This document shows positions 1-6,240 of a stretch of 10,227 bases of DNA, piece by piece; positions within the stretch are counted from its first letter, which is position 1; each line of letters begins with the position of its first letter. The notes beneath the pieces are model-generated. The model was not told the origin of the DNA. It saw only the letters and a list, made by a program, of their open reading frames with translations, and did no database searches. Both the position numbers and the translations under genes were made by a program. Origin of the DNA: Pseudomonadota bacterium (GTDB lineage: Bacteria > Pseudomonadota > Gammaproteobacteria > Steroidobacterales > Woeseiaceae); the NCBI GenBank assembly GCA_022567775.1, contig JADFGH010000049.1, positions 1 to 10,227 of the forward strand, given 5' to 3'.

Positions 1-245
1 AAGCCGAATTCCTCGGTGTTGCCGATGACGAGGTACCGGACGGCACTGGCCTCAATGATGATTCGGGAAGCCGAACGGATGGCGCCGCAGAGCCTGGTGG
101 CAATGCTCCCGGCGTCCAGATCGCCCCGCCCGAAGCCGAAAGCGTGGAAGACCCAGCCGAGGATCTGCAACCGGATTTCGGCGTTGGCAGCGATATTGAA
201 TCAATCAGGGAAGAACTGAAACGCCGCCAGGAAAACCCGCAATAA
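1..245 (+). CDS. Partial CDS: acidic, Gly/Pro-rich C-terminal tail of an unrecognised protein
   Basis: The reading frame that starts at base 3 is open from the window edge to a TAA at 243-245, giving 80 residues of a C-terminus whose start lies upstream. Composition is strongly biased to Asp, Glu, Gly, Pro and Ala, as in a flexible low-complexity tail. The last 15 or so residues (ESIREELKRRQENPQ) look like a short charged helix. No domain can be recognised, so no function is given. The stop lies 27 bases from the stop of the convergent mscS-type gene, and no convincing terminator hairpin is visible between them. A competing frame (16-219) is also open but gives an Arg/Pro/Met-rich product with no coherent features. 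I prefer this frame for its natural-looking acidic tail and its stop just before the next gene. Confidence 0.6.
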   Translation, partial: AEFLGVADDEVPDGTGLNDDSGSRTDGAAEPGGNAPGVQIAPPEAESVEDPAEDLQPDFGVGSDIESIREELKRRQENPQ

Positions 246-272
246 CACGGCCACGCGCAACGCGGTTCAATT

Positions 273-1346
273 TCAGAATTGCGGCATCGTCCGGACATGC
301 AGATCCCGTTGTGGAAACGGAATCGATATCTCATCCTCTGCAAACGCCTTATACACGGCGCAATTGAGTTCGTGTATCAACCGGCCGCGATCAACCGGCT
401 GCTCGATCCAGCAAAGCAGTTCAAAATCGAGACTCGAGTCCCCGAACTTGCGAAATCGCACGCGTGGCTCGGGCACGTTGCAAACTTCCGAGTGCGCGGC
501 GGCGACGCCGGACAGAGTGGCAATGACCTGGTCGATATCACTGCCATAAGCGACACCAACAGCAATTCGTATCCGGTGCTTCGTAGATCCGCCGCCCGCC
601 TCGTTGATAATCTTTGAGTTGCCGATAATGCCGTTCGGTATGGTAATTTCGACATCGTCGCGCGTCAATATCCGGGTGCTCCTTAATCCGATATGCGTAA
701 CCATGCCGCGTTCACCGGATTCGAGAACAATGAAATCGCCGGTTTGGTAGGGTGCATCAGCAATGATCGATACGCCGGCGAAAAGATTGGAAAGCGTATC
801 TTTGGCGGCAAAACTCAATGCAAGGCCGACGATACCGGCGGAGGCGATCCAGGCGGTGACATTGATGTCCCACGCAAGGAACAGGAAGTAGACCGCAAGC
901 GCCAGGAGAATGACCTTGATCACGGTATCCAGCAAGGGCAGCATGCTGGAATGCAGATATTTCGTCGTCGAGCCTCGGCGGAGTGCAATTAGTAGCAGTT
1001 GGACCAGTCCGCGTACGAACGTATACCAGACAACAATGGCAATCGTTCGCAGAATCCCGAGCGTTACATACTGGGGTGATTCAGAAAAGCCAAGCCTGCG
1101 GGTCGCGAGCGCAAGACCGACCAGCACGAAACTAATAAAAATCGGTCGATGCAGCAGCGCGACGACATTGTCGTCGAATGTAGTTGAGGACCGGCTGACG
1201 ATCTTCGCGATGATTCGCGAAATCAGGAGATCGGCAAGCTTGCCAACAAGAATGAAACCGACCGCGATTGCTGCGGCCTGCAAATAAATGTTCGGGCCCA
1301 CGAACTGAACCCAGGATTGAACCTGTTCAATTATGTCCTGCAACAA
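273..1346 (-). CDS. MscS-family small-conductance mechanosensitive ion channel
   Basis: Inner-membrane channel expected to open under membrane tension and release solutes on osmotic downshock. The product has 357 residues, longer than E. coli MscS (286). Hydrophobic segments lie near residues 18-43, 67-82, 97-122, 138-160 and 163-182. The Gly/Ala-rich pore helix (ASAGIVGLALSFAAKDTLSN, 168-187) is followed by the MscS beta domain, with QTGDFIVLESGERG (201-214), IGLRSTRI (219-226) and ITIPNG (234-239) all typical of the family. The start is TTG at 1346: the frame closes at 1359-1361 just upstream, no ATG occurs until residue 135, and AAGG sits 10 bases before the TTG. A second TTG follows directly. 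It is the last gene of a leftward run, 30 bases after the SYLF gene, which suggests co-transcription. The family call is firm; gating threshold and ion selectivity cannot be read. Confidence 0.95.
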   Translation of the reverse strand: MLQDIIEQVQSWVQFVGPNIYLQAAAIAVGFILVGKLADLLISRIIAKIVSRSSTTFDDNVVALLHRPIFISFVLVGLALATRRLGFSESPQYVTLGILRTIAIVVWYTFVRGLVQLLLIALRRGSTTKYLHSSMLPLLDTVIKVILLALAVYFLFLAWDINVTAWIASAGIVGLALSFAAKDTLSNLFAGVSIIADAPYQTGDFIVLESGERGMVTHIGLRSTRILTRDDVEITIPNGIIGNSKIINEAGGGSTKHRIRIAVGVAYGSDIDQVIATLSGVAAAHSEVCNVPEPRVRFRKFGDSSLDFELLCWIEQPVDRGRLIHELNCAVYKAFAEDEISIPFPQRDLHVRTMPQF

Positions 1347-1376
1347 GCCGCTTATGCCTTATCGCGTATTCCGGAT

Positions 1377-2192
1377 CTACTGCGGCACGCTCTGCTGCTT
1401 GTTGCTGTCCTCGTCAGGATCCGGCATGCCGTAGGTTGTGACTGTCGATCGCGGTTGGGAGGTACTGGTAACTGTCGGCACGTCCCCGGTCATGCTTGGT
1501 TGTACCGGCAACCTGCGCGTTTGCGCTGTCAGTACCTGCACAAACTGGTTCGCCGAATGAGGTGCTGCATTCCCTGAACTGGCAAATATTTGTTCTGGCG
1601 TCATTGTCGCCGAACCATAAAATGCGGCATTGGCCTTGCGATCCATCGTTACACCGGCACCTTCGAATGCGATGCCGGCGAACAGGCCGCGGCTTCTCGA
1701 GTATGAATAGACCTCGGACCTGAATGTAATATCGGTACTCACGCTGGTGTGGCGACCGACCGGGCCGGCGGCAATCGAGGCATCAGCGCCGAGCGTAAAC
1801 TTGCCGTTGGTGATGCCATCGACACCCTTGCGAGTCTTGAAGACCAGGATGACGTCCGTCGACTGCGCTCCGATCTGAAAACCGAAGCTGCCGCCGGTAA
1901 GGGTAATGAAAACCGGATTGCTCCAGGATCCGTCGTCCTGCCTGATGACCAGGATGCCCTTGCCGCGACGTACGCCGAGGCCGAATCCGATCTTGAACAC
2001 ATGGGGGACAACGGCGACGGCGTAAGCGCGTGACAGAAGCGCCGGCGGAATTGATTGTTCCGGAATTCTCAGAAATTGATCGATGACATCCGTGGCGTCC
2101 GTAACGCGGCTCTCTTCCCGGGTTGCGGCGGAGGCCGGCAAGGCAATCAGCATTGAGATCAGGATGGTCAGTGTGTATTGGCGTAGTCGCAT
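1377..2192 (-). CDS. Exported SYLF-domain (DUF500/Ysc84-type) lipid-binding protein
   Basis: The product has 271 residues from ATG 2192. The first 22 form a signal peptide (MRLRQY, a hydrophobic core, then LPASA before the likely cleavage site). The frame continues upstream, but those residues are basic and unstructured and would bury the signal peptide, so the inner ATG is preferred. A GGA eight bases upstream is only a weak ribosome site. The rest matches the SYLF family: AYAVAVVPHVFKIGFGLGVR (57-76), GGSFGFQIGAQSTDVILVF (100-118) and YSYSRSRGLFAGIAFEGAGV (163-182). Eukaryotic SYLF proteins bind phosphoinositides; bacterial members are mostly exported and uncharacterised, so membrane binding here is inference. 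After about residue 225 there is a low-complexity Ser/Thr/Pro/Gln tail. It sits between the M48 protease and the MscS channel genes and has a candidate sigma-E promoter upstream. Confidence 0.9.
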   Translation of the reverse strand: MRLRQYTLTILISMLIALPASAATREESRVTDATDVIDQFLRIPEQSIPPALLSRAYAVAVVPHVFKIGFGLGVRRGKGILVIRQDDGSWSNPVFITLTGGSFGFQIGAQSTDVILVFKTRKGVDGITNGKFTLGADASIAAGPVGRHTSVSTDITFRSEVYSYSRSRGLFAGIAFEGAGVTMDRKANAAFYGSATMTPEQIFASSGNAAPHSANQFVQVLTAQTRRLPVQPSMTGDVPTVTSTSQPRSTVTTYGMPDPDEDSNKQQSVPQ

Positions 2193-2262
2193 GATTTTAT
2201 TCCGAAAATGTAAAATCCTGGGTGATCGTTGCTGTCGCCGCAAAGGCAACAGCTCTCCACTA

Positions 2263-2290
2263 GCAGAGTCAGAACTCCCTCGAGAGTTCC
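2263..2290 (-). promoter_or_regulatory. Candidate sigma-E (RpoE)-type promoter for the SYLF-mscS pair
   Basis: On the minus strand GGAACTC (2290-2284) is followed by exactly 16 bases and then TCTGC (2267-2263). Known E. coli sigma-E promoters have GGAACTT, about 16 bases, then TCTGA or TCAAA, so the match is one base off in each box with correct spacing. It would start transcription near 2257, leaving a leader of about 65 bases before the SYLF ATG. Envelope-related downstream genes fit that regulon. This is a pattern match only. The -35 word also belongs to a local inverted repeat that could produce the resemblance by chance. Confidence 0.45.
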
Positions 2291-2358
2291 ATGGCCACAT
2301 ACTACGCCTTTTGTCGCGAACTCTCATCGCGATTTACCGGTGCAGGTAAGCAGAGTTC
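2272..2358. repeat. Four alternating inverted copies of GAACTC/GAGTTC
   Basis: In the 169-base gap between the M48 and SYLF genes, GAACTC occurs at 2272-2277 and 2318-2323, and its complement GAGTTC at 2284-2289 and 2353-2358. The first two make a 6-base stem with a 6-base loop. The last two (extended to GAACTCT/AGAGTTC) make a 7-base stem with a longer loop. The hexamer TCGCGA also occurs twice (2314-2319, 2327-2332). None of these is followed by a T-run on either strand, so a rho-independent terminator is not supported. The copies could be protein-binding half-sites or alternative RNA folds. Confidence 0.6.
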
Positions 2359-2361
2359 CCC

Positions 2362-4260
2362 TTATTCGACAGACAGGGGCGGCAGGGGGCAATCGAGGCT
2401 GGCACAGATCGCGCGCAGCAGTTCCGCCTCGCTGATCGTCAGCTTACCGTCATGGGTAATCGTGTTGCTCACCGCCTGCAACAGGCTCTTTCTTCCAGCG
2501 GAGTTCATCTGCCGCAATGCGTCCAGGCTTCGGCCGAGAACTTCGACCGTTCGCTCGTCGTCGACATGTGCTGCGTCCTCACTGGCCCATTCGCCGAATG
2601 TGGAGATTCCGGCCTGGTAGGCATGGTCACGAGCCACCTTATCCTCATTGCCCTGGTCGGCGACTATCCGAATCACATCGATTGCTGCGCGCCGGGCCTT
2701 TTTCCGGGGCACGCGATTGCCAACTTTGTCCGCAACCGGATCTGCTGCCTGGCTGAGGTGGCTTGCCAGTACCCGGTAAATGCAGAACTCGCCGAGGTCG
2801 ATGCGACCATCGATCTCGATGAGGCGCCGTACCAGCCCCAGCAAGTACTCCATTTGCGTCCTCGGCCTGGCTTTCAGCATGGGAAATGCGATTTCCAGCA
2901 GCGGTAAGCGGTATCTCGGGCCAAGCTCGCTGACTTTCTCAAAGTAAGCCTTGACCAGCGTTGCCCGCTCGGCGCCGAGTTGTTCTTCGATGAAATGTAA
3001 CTGCCGGTCGGCATGTTGCTTGTTTAGTACCAGCGCAATGGTTAGCAGAAATGCCTCTTCAGGTGCGTGCGCCGCGTCATAGAGCAGCTCCGGTATGTTG
3101 CTCCGCAGCCGCCGCGCGTATTCGACATGTTCCGCTTCCGGGCGGCCGATCGCCTCGGCAATATTGCCGGTCACCGTGCGGGAGTCTTGCGGTGCGGCTT
3201 CGGCGCCTGCAAAACCCGCGGCCTGTTCAGATTGACTTACGGTCATGCGGTGTCGCGGATCGATGTCCGGGTAGTCGTTCTCGCGGAAGCTCGGGTCGAG
3301 CGCCTGGATACGCTCGGTGAGTGGCGGATGGGTCGCGAATATCGAGGTCAGTTTGGCAATACCGCTGGCAAAAAGCATGTGACTGACTTCTTCCGCGTCG
3401 ACGTTTTGAATGTAGGAATGCCGGGAATATCCGCCGATTTTCTTTAGCGCATTGGCAATGCCGTCAGTCTGTCGCGTGAACTGCACGGCCGACGCATCGG
3501 CAAGGAATTCGCGTTGCCTGGAAACCGCCGCCTTGATAATCCTCGCGAAAAAAACACCGATCCAGCCGAGAATCAGGAGGCCAAGCCCGATAAACATGAT
3601 TCCTGACGACCCACCTTTTCTGCGACTGGAAACAATGCTCGAGTGATAACTGCCGCGAACGATTATCCGGCCTATCAGGCCTAATACCATGATGCCAAAC
3701 AGCACGCCCATCATGCGGATGTTAAGCCGCATATCGCCATTAAGGATGTGGCTGAACTCATGCGCGATGATGCCTTGCAACTCTTCGCGCTCCAGCAATT
3801 CGAGCGTGCCGCGGGTCACGGCGATCGCGGCATCGCCGGGCGTAAATCCTGCAGCAAAAGCATTGATGCCGCTTTCTTCCTCCAGCACATAGATTTCGGG
3901 GACAGGGACGCCGGACGCGATGGCCATTTCCTCGACAATGTTGCGCAGCCGCATACGCAACGGATCCCGGACATCCGGTGGCACCAGCGTACCGCCCATA
4001 TCCTGTGCGACCCGGCCACCGCCCGAAGAAAGTCGAGCCGTCTTGTACAGCGTGGACCCCAGTATGAAGAGTGTGGCAGCCACGGCGGTGAAGCCAAGAA
4101 TGGCGGGATTCGCCGGGCTGTTGTACTGGCCGACGGCGTCCAGGCCGACACCGACGATCAGGGTGACGCCGGCAACGATCAGCACGGTCGAGATCACATA
4201 CACGACGACCAGCCAGCGTGTGAAGCGTCTTGCCCGATCCTGTGCGTCAAAGAAATTCAT
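2362..4260 (-). CDS. M48-family (HtpX-like) membrane zinc metalloprotease with long C-terminal extension
   Basis: Integral-membrane zinc endoprotease, 632 residues, about twice the length of classical HtpX (about 290). Membrane segments lie near residues 15-40, 52-71, 183-201 and 220-243. The catalytic motif HEFSH is at 167-171, and Glu251 in REFLADAS is the expected third zinc ligand, so the active site looks intact. FATHPPLTERI (308-318) is also typical of the family. After about residue 380 comes a mostly helical extension. It ends with two DG-containing stretches, DGRIDLGEF (484-492) and HDGKLTISEAELLRA (603-617), that recall TerB-like or EF-hand-like acidic helices. The start is ATG 4260; its ribosome site is weak, and translation may depend on lemA 53 bases upstream. 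LemA next to an M48 protease is a recurrent bacterial pairing. A role in inner-membrane protein quality control is inferred from HtpX. Confidence 0.95.
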   Translation of the reverse strand: MNFFDAQDRARRFTRWLVVVYVISTVLIVAGVTLIVGVGLDAVGQYNSPANPAILGFTAVAATLFILGSTLYKTARLSSGGGRVAQDMGGTLVPPDVRDPLRMRLRNIVEEMAIASGVPVPEIYVLEEESGINAFAAGFTPGDAAIAVTRGTLELLEREELQGIIAHEFSHILNGDMRLNIRMMGVLFGIMVLGLIGRIIVRGSYHSSIVSSRRKGGSSGIMFIGLGLLILGWIGVFFARIIKAAVSRQREFLADASAVQFTRQTDGIANALKKIGGYSRHSYIQNVDAEEVSHMLFASGIAKLTSIFATHPPLTERIQALDPSFRENDYPDIDPRHRMTVSQSEQAAGFAGAEAAPQDSRTVTGNIAEAIGRPEAEHVEYARRLRSNIPELLYDAAHAPEEAFLLTIALVLNKQHADRQLHFIEEQLGAERATLVKAYFEKVSELGPRYRLPLLEIAFPMLKARPRTQMEYLLGLVRRLIEIDGRIDLGEFCIYRVLASHLSQAADPVADKVGNRVPRKKARRAAIDVIRIVADQGNEDKVARDHAYQAGISTFGEWASEDAAHVDDERTVEVLGRSLDALRQMNSAGRKSLLQAVSNTITHDGKLTISEAELLRAICASLDCPLPPLSVE

Positions 4261-4313
4261 GATGGATTGTGAGCCTGCAGGTCAGAATTCCATCGCGGAA
4301 TAGAAAGGAAATC

Positions 4314-4901
4314 TCAGGAGAAACTGACTTCCGGAACTTCGCGTTTCTCTTCCGAGTCTATTTCCAGGAAGCTCGCCAGTTCGAACTTGAACATGCCGGC
4401 GATGATGCTGTTGGGAAAATTCTCTGCTTTGTTGTTGTAACCGAGAACAGCGTCGTTGAATGCCTGACGTGAGAACGCGACCTTGTTCTCTGTAGTGGTG
4501 AGCTGTTCCTGAAACTGCATCATGTTTTGATTCGCCTTGAGATCAGGATAAGCTTCGGACAGGGCAAAAAGGCGGCCGAGGGCAGCGCCGAGAGCGCCCT
4601 CGGATACACCGAGTTCTTTTATTGCCGCGGCGTTGGTTGGATCCAGTTTGGCGGCATCAAGACTTGAAACAGCGGTGTTGCGGGCATTGATGACAGCTTC
4701 GAGCGTCCCGCGTTCATGTTTCATGTAGCCTTTGACTGCCTCGACGAGATTTGGAATCAGGTCGTGCCGGCGGGTAAGTTGCACATCAATTTGTGCGAAG
4801 GCGTTCTTGACGCGATTTCGCAGGTTGATAAGACTATTGTAGATGCCAATGGCAAAAAGGACGATTGCGGCAATCAGCACGAGGACAATTACGAATGACA
4901 T
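4314..4901 (-). CDS. lemA: LemA family protein
   Basis: Small membrane-anchored helical protein of 195 residues, normal for LemA. One N-terminal membrane segment (residues 2-20) is followed by LRNRVKNAFAQIDVQLTRRH (27-46) and DLIPNLVEAVKGYMKHE (47-63), the family signature. Further conserved parts are AYPDLKANQNMMQFQEQL (117-134), TTTENKVAFSRQAFNDAV (135-152) and a C-terminal FPNSIIAGMF. The start at ATG 4901 is well supported by GGAGGT eight bases upstream; an in-frame extension to about 5000 exists but adds Cys/Pro-rich residues and would mask the anchor. LemA proteins have no firmly established biochemical role; linkage to M48 proteases suggests an adaptor or partner for the protease. It is the first gene of the leftward run and is divergent from apbE, whose candidate start lies inside this gene's 5' end. 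Confidence 0.95.
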   Translation of the reverse strand: MSFVIVLVLIAAIVLFAIGIYNSLINLRNRVKNAFAQIDVQLTRRHDLIPNLVEAVKGYMKHERGTLEAVINARNTAVSSLDAAKLDPTNAAAIKELGVSEGALGAALGRLFALSEAYPDLKANQNMMQFQEQLTTTENKVAFSRQAFNDAVLGYNNKAENFPNSIIAGMFKFELASFLEIDSEEKREVPEVSFS

Positions 4902-5926
4902 CACAGTGCACCTCCCCGGTGTGTAGTTGTGGCAGCAAGGATAAACCTTGCCTGACGCGAACACTAGTCGTGGTTGTGGTTGCATTCCTAATGATTTCAA
5001 GGCCTTCCCTCGCCGAGTGGGTTGGTGAGGCGCAACTTCACATGGGTACGGAGGTCAGCGTTTACGTCTGGCACGACGACCCCGCAACTGCGGAAAAGGC
5101 GGTCGCAGCCGTGTTCGCAGAAGTTGCTCGAATCGACAACCTGATGAGCACCTATATCGAGGACAGTAAAATGTCCGAGATCAATCGCGATGCCGCAGAA
5201 AGGCCGGTTGAAGTCGGTGACGAACTCTTTACGCTGATCCTCCGTTCACTGGACATATCGGTGTTGACTCGCGGAGCGTTCGATATCACCTACGACAGTG
5301 TTGGGCAGCATTACGATTTCAGGGAAGGTCGCCGGCCCGACGCAGACACAATCTCGGAAGAATTGCCGCGGCTCAATTACCGTTTCGTGGAACCCAACCG
5401 GGGCGATGGCACGATCCGGTTTACGCACGAAGGTGTCCGCATCAATCTGGGTGGCATCGCCAAGGGCTATGCAGTCGAGCGGGGCGTCGAGGTGCTCAGG
5501 CGATATGGGGTTGCCCATGCGAGGGTGACCGCCGGCGGCGATTCGCGACTGCTCGGTGACCGCCGTGGACAACCCTGGATGGTGGGTGTGCAGAACCCGC
5601 GGGACCCGGATCAGGTTGCCGTTACGATTCCCCTGGAGAACGAGGCAATCTCGACGTCCGGAGATTATGAGCGCTTTTTCCTGGAAGACGGCGAGCGCTA
5701 CCACCACATCATCGAACCCTCCACCGGGAAACCAGCCGGGGAGGTGCGTTCGACAACCATCATTGGACCCGATGCGGTCCTGACCGATGCCTTGTCGACT
5801 TCCGTGTTCGTCATGGGGGTCGACCAGGGTCTGCGCCTGATAGCGACCCTGCCGGACTACGAGGGCATCGTCATCGATGCCGATGGGCAGATGTTCTATT
5901 CGGATGGCCTGCAACCACCTGAGTAG
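4895..5926 (+). CDS. apbE: FAD:protein FMN transferase (ApbE), exported
   Basis: ApbE enzymes cleave FAD and attach FMN covalently to a Thr of periplasm-facing flavoproteins (such as NqrB/C and RnfG), with magnesium. From ATG 4895 the product has 343 residues. A hydrophobic export segment LVVVVVAFLMISRPSLA (24-40) precedes the mature domain. Diagnostic motifs are NLGGIAKGYAVERGVEVL (184-201), VTAGGDSRLLG (211-221), ISTSGDYERFF (252-262), HHIIEPSTGKPAGE (270-283) and LTDALSTSVFVMG (296-308), whose D298 and T302 match the usual metal-site region. The FDITYDSVGQHYDFREG segment (129-145) departs from the common FDPTVGPL form. The start is uncertain. ATG 4895 has GAGGA nine bases upstream but overlaps divergent lemA by 7 bases. 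GTG 4919 and CTG 4952 (AAGGA ten bases upstream) would give a shorter, more ordinary signal peptide. No substrate flavoprotein lies in the window. Confidence 0.93.
   Translation: MTSQCTSPVCSCGSKDKPCLTRTLVVVVVAFLMISRPSLAEWVGEAQLHMGTEVSVYVWHDDPATAEKAVAAVFAEVARIDNLMSTYIEDSKMSEINRDAAERPVEVGDELFTLILRSLDISVLTRGAFDITYDSVGQHYDFREGRRPDADTISEELPRLNYRFVEPNRGDGTIRFTHEGVRINLGGIAKGYAVERGVEVLRRYGVAHARVTAGGDSRLLGDRRGQPWMVGVQNPRDPDQVAVTIPLENEAISTSGDYERFFLEDGERYHHIIEPSTGKPAGEVRSTTIIGPDAVLTDALSTSVFVMGVDQGLRLIATLPDYEGIVIDADGQMFYSDGLQPPE
4910..4915 (-). promoter_or_regulatory. Strong Shine-Dalgarno of lemA
   Basis: GGAGGT on the minus strand, eight bases before ATG 4901. It decides the lemA start against a longer in-frame extension. 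Confidence 0.85.
4935..4951. promoter_or_regulatory. Perfect 17-base dyad between lemA and apbE
   Basis: GCAAGG, then ATAAA, then CCTTGC: perfect 6-base arms around an A/T centre. It lies 34 bases upstream of the lemA ATG and inside, or just upstream of, the 5' end of apbE depending on the apbE start. As DNA it could be an operator serving both divergent genes. As RNA it would fold a small hairpin in either transcript and, in the apbE mRNA, would sequester the AAGGA at 4937-4941. No T-run follows, so it is not a terminator. Confidence 0.45.
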
Positions 5927-5929
5927 GGC

Positions 5930-6010
5930 GAATCGCTCGCTGGGGTGAGCTCCTACGGGCCCTTCCCACAATTCCCATCTGCTGTAGGAGCTCGCCCCAG
6001 CGAGCGATTC
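5930..6010. repeat. REPIN: inverted pair of GTAG-headed REP sequences
   Basis: Two 27-base arms, 5930-5956 and 5984-6010, are reverse complements apart from one position, which still pairs as G-U in RNA. They flank a 27-base spacer. Read on the plus strand, the right arm begins GTAGGAGCTCG and holds its own small hairpin (GCTCGC, CCCA, GCGAGC). That is the layout of a REP element: a GTAG head plus an imperfect palindrome. The left arm is the same unit inverted. Such doublets (REPINs/BIMEs) are non-autonomous elements moved by RAYT (TnpA-REP) transposases. GTAG-headed versions are known from Pseudomonas and Stenotrophomonas. It begins 4 bases after the apbE stop and could stabilise or attenuate that mRNA. 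No RAYT gene is present in the window. Confidence 0.85.
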
Positions 6011-6095
6011 AACATAATGCCAATGGTTTGCCCGGAGCTGCCGGCCCGCTGGCGCAAAACACCGACACATTTACGATCGGACCGGACGGGTCATC

Positions 6096-6111
6096 TGTGA
6101 CCATGATCACT
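6096..6111. promoter_or_regulatory. CRP/Vfr-like binding site
   Basis: TGTGA, six bases (CCATGA), then TCACT. The E. coli CRP core is TGTGA-N6-TCACA, so nine of ten defined bases match with correct spacing. A second dyad, GGTCA-TCTG-TGACC (6089-6102), overlaps its left half. It lies about 190 bases upstream of the TlpA-like gene and just before the hairpin/terminator block at 6141-6220. I see no good sigma-70 -10 box at the usual distance downstream, which lowers confidence. Confidence 0.45.
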
Positions 6112-6140
6112 CCTCACGTCGTTGCGGGCTGTCACCATGC

Positions 6141-6220
6141 GAGGCTTATGGCTTGGCCTCAATCGTCACTTTTGGGCAGTGATGGAGGCGCGACCGTTAT
6201 GCGGTTTTGCGGCCTTTTTC
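6141..6220 (+). ncRNA. Candidate small RNA or attenuated leader (three hairpins, last a terminator)
   Basis: Three stem-loops follow one another. Stem 1 pairs GAGGC (6141-6145) with GCCTC (6156-6160). Stem 2 pairs TCACT (6166-6170) with AGTGA (6178-6182) and extends outward by C-G and wobble pairs. Stem 3 is the terminator at 6185-6220. No reading frame here has a ribosome site or a plausible product. A CRP-like site lies just upstream at 6096-6111. The block matches no riboswitch or sRNA class that I recognise. It may be a free-standing sRNA, a transcription attenuator for the TlpA-like gene 80 bases downstream, or simply structured 3' sequence of apbE. The 5' end is unknown; 6141 is only the first hairpin base. 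Confidence 0.4.
6185..6220 (+). terminator. Rho-independent terminator
   Basis: The inner stem ACCG (6193-6196)/CGGT (6202-6205) with loop TTATG is extended outward by G-U and C-G pairs past a two-base bulge. It ends in AGGC (6186-6189)/GCCT (6212-6215), followed by a T-run. The hairpin has about 12 pairs with two small bulges. It faces rightward only. It can end transcripts from apbE or from a promoter inside the gap, which implies that the TlpA-like gene has its own promoter downstream or is reached by read-through. Confidence 0.6.
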
Positions 6221-6240
6221 TATTCTGCTCAGGAATTGTC

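Noticed and set aside
246..272. CGCG-CAA-CGCG hairpin between the convergent genes as a terminator
   Set aside because: The stem is only four or five pairs and no T-run follows on either strand.
3748..4272. 174-residue open frame on the plus strand
   Set aside because: It is antisense to the catalytic part of the M48 gene; its sequence mirrors that conserved coding region.
4801..4895. TTGATA at 4825-4860 as a sigma-70 promoter for apbE
   Set aside because: No acceptable -10 box lies 16-18 bases downstream, and the stretch is lemA coding sequence.
5246..6070. 274-residue open frame on the minus strand
   Set aside because: It runs antisense through the conserved ApbE motifs and through the REPIN; no ribosome site or family features.
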